Positions 54,836 to 64,000 of a stretch of 64,000 nt of DNA are shown here, piece after piece. This DNA is from Tetracladium setigerum (lineage: Eukaryota > Ascomycota > Leotiomycetes > Helotiales). Below the pieces are notes generated by a model. It saw only the letters and a list, made by a program, of their open reading frames with translations, made no database searches and was not told the origin of the DNA. How positions within the stretch are numbered: the stretch's first letter is position 1; every line of letters starts with the position of its first letter. The stretch spans positions 558,001 through 622,000 of the forward strand of contig PZJY01000008.1 in NCBI GenBank assembly GCA_031472005.1, written 5' to 3'. A program made the translations under genes and the position numbers.

Positions 54836-56645
54836 AGTTTACATCAGTACAGAGTTTCTGCTAGACAAGGGGCTGCATGTGACGAGAGTGTCTCAAGACG
54901 CCAGTCTTGAATCAGGGGAAGCCACAGTAGAGATGCCGAGGAGGTGGTGTGCGATGCGGTGTGGAGGGCGGAAGAGGATGTTGTGTTTTTGGGGGATAAT
55001 ATCGCTCGAATGTGTGAGGATGCAAGCAATTGTTTGTGAGCTTACTTCTGATCAACTGAGGTGTCAGATGGAGGATCTTCATTGTTGACGTTGTTCTGCG
55101 GCGAGCTGGATGGAACATCGGTCTTGGCACTTCCAGATGCCGACCTTTCTGGTCCGGAGGACTAAAATAAGCCTTTGCGAGCTCACCGGACTTCCAGCAT
55201 ACTGTGGCTTGAACAAAATAATCCCAAAGGTTTTGAATATAGTGGCTCAACGTAAAACGGAACTAAAGAACCAAGTAGTAACAAAATCACTAATAATCAT
55301 CCTTTGCGCTACTCGGGCTCTATCCACTATAAAGTTGCTCTGTGAGTTTGTTTGTTTATTTACATTCGCTTCGGCCTCCCGCAAGAACGGCAAGCTCCCA
55401 CGCATCCAGTATCTCCATCCCGAGTCCGAAGGTTCCTTGCATCTTCCTACTCTAGATGGATGAATAATGCAGATTATTACTGGAGCTGCTACTACTACTA
55501 ACTGCTACTGTACTTTGATGGCTCGCTCGTCCACCGAAACATCGTGTCCGACCCACGCGCGCGACTTGCTGAGTGAGCGAGTCCGGCTGCTCCTTTGGAC
55601 CAATGTTGATCACTCCCGTTACACAACGGGGAGCCAGGACAGTTGATTGTCCAACCACGAGACACAACAATAATCTCACAAATGTCACAAGAGATGAAAG
55701 ATTTCTTCCGCATCGGCTTGGTCCTCCTTGGTCTCCCCCACGAAGGCTTTTCGTTTTTTTTGGAGATGGCTGCGGTGTTTTTGGTGCATCTCCTCGCTGT
55801 CCATTCAGCTCCAGTTCCAGCTTCCACCACAGCATGGGACCTCTCCACCGCCTCCCTATTTCAGCGGATGAGAACGCGGGGTTAAGGCAGTAACCCAAGT
55901 AAAATGGAAGAGCTGGAAAAGAAAGCTTCCTCTAATGGGATGCGATGCCAGCAGCTGCATTGTTCTTGTAACTCCGATTGGCATTGAGCGAACAGGCATC
56001 GTGAGATCTGTTAAGCCCGTATAGCCATAAATATAGTATAAATAGGTGGAGGTGGAAGTGGAGGAGGAGGATGCAGAGCTGATCACTAACTAAGTTGTTG
56101 TTTACCTCTTCTTCTTTCCTCTCCACTACCCCGCTGATTATCCATCAAACTCGTCACCACACACACAGCTAGCTCCTGTACCTGAGCTTACCTTACCTTA
56201 CCTTACCACTCTTTCACCTTGCTGCTCCTTTGCCCACCCAAAGCTAAAGGGCACCTCGGGCAACTCTCTTTACTTATTCACACCTCCTCTTCCTTCTTTA
56301 TCTTCCCTCCCCTTCCTCCTTCTCACCTCACCTTCTCACCTCGCCTTCTCTCCCCAATTGACCAACTTACGCGATTGTCCTTCCAATAACGACGACAACG
56401 ACAACAACGACGACAGTAACAACAAGGTAATTATTTAACCCCCGAACGCGTAGCTCACTTCAACTTTTTACAACCGATCTCCCTCCTCCTTCTTTAATCT
56501 CGACTTCAAAGTCTCCTTACCTTCTACCCGACCGGCAGACTCAGTCCGGTATTGCCCTTTCAGTTGAAGGGCGACACTGTACCAAACTCTCCATTTCAAT
56601 CGTCGTCCTTTCTTTCACCTACCTACCTGCACTCACACACTAATA
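54836..56645. other. Divergent intergenic region
   Basis: 1.8 kb between transporter (-) and GH15 gene (+). Open frames of 100-150 codons at 55452-55898 lie on both strands over each other and have no domain, so I do not call them. A C/T-rich leader with TTACC repeats (56187-56207) and an (ACGACA)-like tract near 56391-56425 precedes the GH15 start. Confidence 0.5.
56187..56207. repeat. TTACC tandem repeat
   Basis: Four copies of a 5-bp unit within the long pyrimidine-rich 5' region of the GH15 gene. Confidence 0.8.
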
Positions 56646-59104
56646 ATGTTTCAAAAGGCTTCTCCTGCACCATTCATGATGGCGACTCCCTCGGGCATGC
56701 AGGTTCAGGCCAGTCGCAGACAGGCGACCGGTTACCTGCCCATTGAAGACTATGGCTTGATTGGAAACATGCAGACTTGCGCTCTCGTCAGTGTTGATGG
56801 CAGTGTTGACTTCATGTGCTGGTACGTACTTTAAACCCCCATCGCGCCGATCTTTGTCTTCAATTTCACTGACTTTGTCGCTAATTCTTTCTTCCATGCA
56901 GGCCTTACTTCGATTCTCCCTCCATCTTCTGCAGACTGCTCGACAAAGACAAAGGCGGATGGTTCAGCATTGCACCACCGGCAACAGCAACCAACGTCAC
57001 TACAAAGCAGCAATACCTGTCGAATTCGAACATCCTCGTGACTCGATACATACGCGACCCTGGCAGTGTAGATATCGTTGACTTCTTTCCTCGTCCAGCT
57101 TTATCTGAAGCCGTTGCCCAAACCCCCAAGCACATGCCGTTCCGCGAGTCGATCAAGGTCCAAGAAGAGTTGAAGAAATGGCTTGTGCGAAGAGTTATAT
57201 GCACGCGTGGAGTGGTTGATCTTGGTAAGTCACTCTATTTTCTACACAATACATGCGTGTAGAATCTAACTCTACCCAGAAGTTGAACTCTTCCCCGCTT
57301 TCAATTATGCTCGCGATACACATGAGGTCGATATCCTTCTCCCGGATCACCCAGTCGGATGCCTGCAAAGCAAGACTGTCACTTTCACCAGCAAAAACTT
57401 GAAGCTTCAGCTAGATGTCACAATCGATAAGGGAGAAGATGCGGACAATCCTCCGATCGTCAAGTTTGAAAAAGTCAGAAAGGAAGGCCTGTTGAGTGAG
57501 GGCGTGGTTGCTCATATCCGTCTATTGGATGGGCAGGCAGTCTCATTCATCTTGAGAGAGGACATCCCTAACCACGTTACACCCGAAGTCACTTCCACAG
57601 ACATCGATCGCCAACAATTTAGCACACAGAGCTTCTGGGCGAAGTGGATTGGTAAGAGCAAGTACAAGGGACGCTGGAGAGAGGTTGTGTCGAGAAGTTT
57701 GTTGATTCTCAAGCTTCTGACTTTTGAGCCAACTGGTGCCATTGTTGCTGCCCCAACATTCTCTGTCCCCGAAGATGTTGGAGGAACTAGGTATGCCCAA
57801 TCTATTTCCTGGTGATGTGCGAAAAGCTAATGCCTATCAGAAACTGGGACTATCGCTATTGCTGGGTTCGAGACTCTAGTTTCACCATTTACATCTTGTT
57901 GAGAATGGGCTTCAAGGAAGAGGCAAATGCGTACATGGAATTCATCAGTGAACGATTCCAGAAATCGCTTGGACCAGATGGTGCTCTGCCCATCATGTTC
58001 ACGATTCACGGCGAGACCGAGATTCCTGAGATTGAATTGGAGTAAGTGAGGTCAAATTGTTAATTTGACAATTGCTAACAATGGACAGCCATCTCTCTGG
58101 CTACAAGAACAGTAAGCCAGTCCGTATCGGAAACGAAGCCGCATTCCATCAACAGTTCGACATTTACGGTGAGCTTATGGACGGCATCTACCTGTACAAC
58201 AAGTTTGGCAAGCCGGTCACGTGGGATCAATGGTGCGCCGTCCGAAAGATGCTAGACTACGTGATGACCATCTATAAGGGTAAGCTCAAACATGGCGAGG
58301 GATGATTATGAGACGCTAACTTCTTCCAGATCCTGACATGTCGATTTGGGAGGTTCGAAATAAGAAGCAAAACTTTGTGTATTCCAAAGTCATGCTTTGG
58401 GTTGCATTTGATCGAGGTCTTCGTCTCGCCGACAAGCGAAATCTTCCTTGCCCAAATCGCGCCAAATGGCTTGCCATTCGAGATGAGTTGTATGAGGAAG
58501 TTATGGAGAAGGGTATGCTGCCAATGGCTCTTTTGTATGCTGAGATGACTGACAAGACCACAGGTTACAACAAGGAAAGTGGATGTTTCGTACAGAGCTA
58601 TGAGAGTGGTGATCTTCTCGACTCCTCTATCCTCATTGCCCCTCTTGTGTTCTTCATCTCCCCAAATGATCCTCGCTTCCTTCGAACCATGGATCGTATC
58701 CTCCTCACACCAGAGAAGGGAGGTTTGACATCGACTGGCTTGGTCTATCGCTACAACACCGAACTCTCTCACGATGGTACGCCATTCCCCTTTCCAAGTC
58801 TTATCAAATGTTAGCTCACTAACCCTTCCTAGGTGTCGGTGGTCGTGAAGGCGCCTTCAGTATGTGCACATTCTGGCTCGTCGAAGCTCTCACTCGCGCT
58901 GCCAAATATGACCCCAAGTATCTCTCCCGTGCAGTCGGTGTGTTCGAGAACATGATGGGTTTTGGTAACCACTTGTCTATGTTCTCTGAAGAGATTGCGG
59001 GCAGTGGTGAGCAGTTGGGCAATACCCCACAGGCTTTCAGTCACTTGGCGCTGATCTCGGCCGCGTTCAATTTGGATCGTGAGTTGAATGATCAGGGAAA
59101 GTAA
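56646..59104 (+). CDS. Glycoside hydrolase family 15 protein (glucoamylase/trehalase-like)
   Basis: Seven exons: 56646-56821, 56902-57224, 57280-57790, 57841-58041, 58089-58279, 58330-58776 and 58833-59104, 706 aa, all in phase with no frame break. The N-terminal beta domain is of the trehalase-like type (LPIEDYGLIGNMQTCALVS, SVDFMCWPYFDSPSIF). The (alpha/alpha)6 catalytic domain has NWDYRYCWVRDSSFT and ends GSGEQLGNTPQAFSHLALI, where the Glu is in the position of the GH15 catalytic base. There is no signal peptide or starch-binding domain, so it is probably intracellular. Relatives in bacteria split trehalose or short alpha-glucans; the substrate here is not proven. It differs from secreted fungal glucoamylases. 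Confidence 0.92.
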
Positions 59105-62100
59105 GCGTTAGTCCAGTAGACATGGAGAATGAGATGAGATGAGGAAGAAATGTGCTAGAGCAAGTAATCAAATTATCATTATTAGGGGAGGAAAATAAAA
59201 ACAGGTTTTTGGGAGCGGGTAGATGAACTATTGGGGATTTATGGGTGGTGGGGCTGGGGTGTCTATAAAGAAGAAGAAGCAAGAAGAAGAGGAAAAATAT
59301 GTCTATATTGTCTTTAAGCGCGAGATGGCTGGCTGATGGAGGGGCGTTGCACGAGATGATGATGATGATGATGATCATGAGCGAGCTTTGCTTTCGTCTT
59401 CGGTTCTACAGTACAGTGCCGGGGAACCTTTGCTTTTTCACCTTACTTTTTTAAGCTGTATATTAGGCAGTTAAGTGAGGAATTATTTAAAAATTCAAAA
59501 TTGAGAAAAAAAAGAAAAAATCAATCTTTGTTCTTGTGAAGACGTTTGTTAAGTCAAGTTGGGTGGGGGGGGGGGTTTCGAGGAACTGAATCGTGATTTT
59601 GTGAGGTTGTGATTTTGTGAGCTTTGAAGGGTTATGTTTAGTAGGGTTGATGGCTGCTGACTTCTGGTGTGTGCAATGTTGGAGTGTGTGGAAGTTGGAG
59701 TGCGGAAGTTTACAGTCCATGAAGTCAGAGTGTTTTTGTGTATGTGTATGTGTATGTTTGATTTAGTGGGGTATGGGGAGGAAAGGAGAGAGAGAGAGAG
59801 AGATTATTACCCCACCACACATAAGCTCTAGAAACTCTGTGTTTTACAAAAAACTACTTGCTTGCTTGTTTGATTGATAGATTGATCGATAGATTGATTG
59901 ACTGATTGTTTTATGAATTATGGTAGGAGTTATAAAGACGAAAATGGTGAGTTCTTTTCTTCACTTTTTTTTCTATTTGTGGTGACGCCGCTATCAACTG
60001 AAAAGACAAGAAAAGAAGTGCGTTTAAGAACATTATTTATAGTTGACTTTAGATTTGATTCTGTGTTGTTCTTAAGTTTGATCTTGAAACTGATCTTGAA
60101 TCTGAACTAGCGGGGTGGGGTCCATAACTTCAAATAAACTTAGCACGCTTTTCTGTTCTCTGCTACTAATTTAACTTATTTATCAATCTAGATTGATCGA
60201 CTCTGGTTTACATTGGGTTTTGTTATTCAAATACACTCAATTCAATCACTCCGCTCACTGCACAAGGCTGAACTGAGTTCACTTGAAGGGGGCGTGGAGG
60301 AAGCTGAGAAGTATTCGCTTCGATCGAGAGTTGGTCGGTCGGTTGGGCGGTATTGAAAGGAAATGAATATAAATTCCTGATTAGTGGAATAATACAGAGA
60401 GCAACAAAGAAACCTAGTCCACAATTATTGGTTGAACAAATATTCGAAAAGAAACTGGTGAAAGGTTGCATAATGGCGGTAACGACGCCACGGCAAGTGA
60501 GTAGTTGTCTTTTGCGTTTGAATTGATCAATACTCATTGCTAATTCATTTTCACAGCTCTTCTCGTTACTATTGAGAAATTACATTTACAATTGAGAGCC
60601 AGGGCATTCTGTCTCTGTTTGTGTTTTTGTTGTGTGCTTAATTATTTGCCGGCTTAAATGGTACTGTCGAATGAATCATGCACTGCTGTCATACATAAAA
60701 CTTCCATCGATCCTTTTGGTTCACTCCCTCAATTAATCTTCTCATGGTCCAGGATAACCTACTCCAACAAACGATAAGTATCAGCCTGCAGCTTTTCCTG
60801 TGGGTGCTCGATGGGTTCATTTCCCTAAGCCACAGGTTGTCCAAATCCCACTTTGGCTTGAATGTGTGAGGCAGAATCCATTCAGGTCTTTGCTATGATT
60901 GAGCATCTGTCTTGCAATCAAAAAGTCCTATTTATGTAGTGAAATGACTCGACAGAAAGGGCGTCAAGATGTTTCATTTTGTAGCCTTTTCTTTCTCTTT
61001 CCTAAGACTAGACTTTTATTTCTCACCCTTCGTTTTCTCCAAAATTGATGTCAGTCGATGTGTCATGGGCAGCAAGACAGGAGCAATTTAGGGTCCGGGG
61101 TAAGTACAGAAGGAGCACTTAACACCTAACTTGCATTCATTCAGATGAATTATGAAGCAAAGTAATTGCAACCCTGGCCGAAGTGTTGTGTGTCGGAGGC
61201 GAAGATATACGGCGAGAAAGCTGGTTTCTGGTGGGTTAATCTACACCATTACGCTGTTGAAGTTTGGTTTGCTGCCACTACAACTTTCGTGAAGAATAGA
61301 ATTACCTTTCCCAACTCTATGCTTGGTTCATATTGTGTTACTCTGAACTCCTTCGCCAACTTACATGTTCCTGTGAAATCCTGCACCGCTGTCACACAAA
61401 AGACTTCCATCTCTTGCTCTCTCTCTCAACTCTGTCAATGTTTCACAAAAAGACTTTTCTCTTCTCCACAATAAATGATTCATTCCTCGTCCTTCTTTTC
61501 TGCAACATCGAAATACTAACCCACCCAACCCATGCAACTCAAACAAGCAACAAACAACCCCATCGCTAGTTCTGCCAGTTTTTCTTTGGTAAGGTCCAGG
61601 GACTCACTCGACTGGGAGTAGTGGTAGCGCTTTTTGCGTTTAATATGAATGATCAGGAATAATCAGTTGGTTGACTTGGTTGCTTTGATACCCCGATTTT
61701 GACATCCTCCATTGAGTTTAACATTCAGCAGCATCATTCCACCATTCCAGTATGCACGATTCAGGTTCAATCACGTCATATTCCAGAGTTCGCGGAGAGC
61801 TGTGAGATTTTAGTGATTGATTTGATGATTGAAGTTTGCGAGGGTTTTGCTCTTCGGCTTTCCATTACGGTAACTTCTGCTTTTTGCAAGATAGCTCTTC
61901 TTGGATAGTTGCATTTTCAACAGATCGCTGAATTTTCCACTCTTGATGAAGTTTCACTTGTCTGTGGTGAGAGTTGTGAGGCATGTGAGGTTAACTTGGA
62001 CTAATCGCCGTTTTGGAAAGAGTGGTATGGTTTTGGATAGTTGTTCGGTCGGTGTTGCAAGTTGGTTGTAGACTAGCCAGTTGACTTCACGGGGCGGTAA

Positions 62101-64000
62101 TCACTTCCTTGGAGCTCATCAATACAACTATTCTATTTGGTTTGAAGCATATTTTAACATTCCTAATTGCACTCGCATTTCACAGTTACATTTTTCACTT
62201 CATTTGGGAAAAGTGAGTGATTTTTTTGGGTATCTCTCCTTGCTATCACGGTCCTGCTAACCCATCAACCAACCAATCAATAATCTACCTTACAAATATA
62301 TCTATAAATTCATCCTCCTTATCAACAATTCCACGAGATCTGCATACTATGGCGCGAACGAGCTTTAGATAAATTTGACCTCCCTCCAGAGTACTTGTCT
62401 GAAAGTTCATGGCTCCAGAGCAGCAACCGCCGCCCAACCAGCCGACCAACATTTTTCATACGATCAGAAATGGCCGAGAATAATCTACGTTCTTTTTGAT
62501 CACGCAGTGATTCCAAGTCATTTAATTGCTGAAAGAAACCTAAATCGAAATATGAAAGAGTGTACTTCAGTCAGTATGTGGATTATTCGAGAGTGAAGGA
62601 GATGTTGACAATGTAAAGGTATTTCGACAGTGGAAAAAACAACAACAAACAAAAGAATTCAAGAACGCGGGGAAGTCTTTGCTTCTCATCTAGTTTTGTA
62701 AATCATCTTTTTCTATCTCTCTCGTGTAATCTCTTGTAATCCCATCTCATCACATCCCTCCCTCTCTCATGACGGCAAAACAGGAAATCATGGGAAACAA
62801 GAACACCAGGAGCGCGTTCGGCTGGAACGACTGGGACGGCGACCAGGTTTGTTGAGGGAAACAAACGAAGTTGGATGTGATGAGGAAAAGAAAATCTCAA
62901 AGATGGAGGGGGAAGGGTGCTTTTATAGACATATTTCTAAGAGAATTTTTGCTGGTTCGGAGGATGGTAGGACGGTAGGACGGTAGGATGGTAGGAGAGT
63001 AAAGTGAAGAGATCTCCAGAATCCAAACGATGTTGATGAGCCACCACCCATGACCACAACCTCACCCTCACTCAGTCAAATTTAGATTGGACTACTCAAA
63101 ACCTAAAACACAAACAAATCCTCCCCATATCAACTCAATCTCTAGCTGTCAGCTAACCTGCTGCAACTCACTCACAAAGTGAAATGACCATCACACTCAT
63201 TCATCACTACATTAGCGATTTGTATGCGTTTGGGTTCAACTGTGCAACAGATAGAGAGGGCTATAAAAGATGGAATATTTCATGAAAGATGTCAACATAT
63301 GATACGAGAAACCTTTCCAGCAACACATAAGAATAAGAAGGGAGAAGCTTGTTCTTGGGACCACAGCCAGGAAAGTCAAAGCAGGTCCGCCATGAGAGGG
63401 GAAAGAGGAGGACACGAGTAGAGAAAACTTGCCTGGCATGAGAATTTTTACTGTTTTTTATACTTTTGTTACTTGACGTCAGGTTCTTTTCTGATCTTTT
63501 TCTTTTCTTTTCTTCTTCTTTTTTAAGTTTTATTGTTGAATCTCTATCCCCTCTTCGCATCATCAACATCTCTCTCACCGTCGAATAATATTCACCCGGG
63601 CTGACCGTGATTATGGGCAGCTAGGCCCCTTCTTCTGAACACGGGTTCGCAGTTCGAGAACTTGAGTTGTGTCTTAAGATGAGTGGGAACAAAGAGGCAA
63701 CACTTTTCCCACGAAATATGAACCGGACGCAGCTTTGTAGATGGTGTGTATTTGTATCCGCTTATGAAGAGAGAGGTGATACGAAATAGCCGGCAGCTGT
63801 GGTGATTAGCGTAGAAAAACTGAAAAGCTTTCGCCTGGGCCGTGGGTTCCATGTAAGACTTACGTATAAATCTTTGGCATTAGTATGCACTCTTCGTCTC
63901 TAACATAGTCATTCAGCCGCTGCAACAGTGAGATTTCCCATTCTATAAATATTTATTTAGTATTGAAAAAATATCAAAAATTCGATAAACTACAATTCAA
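59105..64000. other. Gene-free region
   Basis: 4.9 kb with no gene I can support on either strand; open frames are at most about 105 codons and without domains. It holds a GAT repeat (59355-59375), a GA repeat (59785-59801), GATT/GATA repeats (59866-59908), GGTAGGAC repeats (62966-62998) and two related segments near 60677 and 61374. It could contain non-coding RNA genes or regulatory DNA. Confidence 0.5.
59355..59375. repeat. (GAT)7 microsatellite
   Basis: Seven GAT units downstream of the GH15 gene. Confidence 0.85.

Noticed and set aside
55452..55898. Overlapping open frames of 106-148 codons on both strands
   Set aside because: They occupy the same DNA, have no domains or introns and lie in a promoter region.
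1..64000. CRISPR arrays, bacterial operons or phage genes
   Set aside because: The DNA is fungal nuclear; no evenly spaced dire repeats or such genes were seen.
1..64000. tRNA or rRNA genes
   Set aside because: I looked for GGTTCGAAxCC-type B boxes with matching arms and found none convincing; a tRNAscan run would settle it.

Overview
The window is nuclear DNA of a filamentous ascomycete, most like a member of the Leotiomycetes (inferred from gene families and intron style, not from a search). Genes are separated by 1 kb or more and are split by short introns, mostly 42-90 nt, with GT...CTAAC/CTGAC...AG signals. The repertoire is fungal: an AA9 LPMO, GH78, GH15, WSC modules, a Zn2Cys6 regulator, an RNA-silencing RdRP and a Ty1/copia element.

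Layout: a GPI-anchored secreted protein (0.56-1.4 kb, +); a short-chain dehydrogenase (2.2-3.5 kb, +); a possible small myristoylated protein (5.0-5.3 kb, -); a gene-poor stretch with decayed coding fragments (7.6-9.7 kb); a 17-exon multi-module secreted protein, SGNH esterase + subtilase + 3 WSC + 9 Cys repeats (10.6-16.7 kb, -); a DUF2462/UPF0390 protein (17.8-18.3 kb, +); two pseudogene relics (18.5-20.9 kb); a GH78 alpha-L-rhamnosidase (21.5-24.2 kb, +); an LTR remnant with an AT-rich block (24.5-25.1 kb); a Tri3-like acyltransferase (25.3-26.9 kb, +); an AA9 LPMO (28.0-28.9 kb, -); a divergent pair of MFS transporter (30.7-32.4 kb, -) and Zn2Cys6 regulator (33.4-35.9 kb, +); a single-pass membrane protein (38.1-39.2 kb, +); an RdRP gene (40.9-51.9 kb, -) split by a 7.0 kb Ty1/copia retrotransposon (42.4-49.4 kb, -); a triose-phosphate/nucleotide-sugar transporter family protein (52.9-54.8 kb, -); a GH15 enzyme (56.6-59.1 kb, +); and 4.9 kb without a recognisable gene.

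Main points. (1) The copia element has two 187-bp LTRs that read as identical, a 5-bp target duplication (AGCCC) and one intact 2204-codon gag-pol. It sits upstream of the catalytic DLDGD motif of an RdRP, the enzyme class that makes double-stranded RNA for transposon silencing. (2) Between integrase and reverse transcriptase this pol carries seven tandem Zn2Cys6-like cysteine clusters, a possible nucleic-acid-binding or targeting module. (3) Its primer-binding site matches the anticodon arm of tRNA-Lys(CUU), suggesting a half-tRNA primer. (4) Five otherwise well-conserved genes each have a one-base frame break in a homopolymer, which looks more like consensus error than gene death. Several genes (AA9, GH78, the WSC/subtilase protein) are secreted or sugar-directed, which fits a plant-associated or saprotrophic life.
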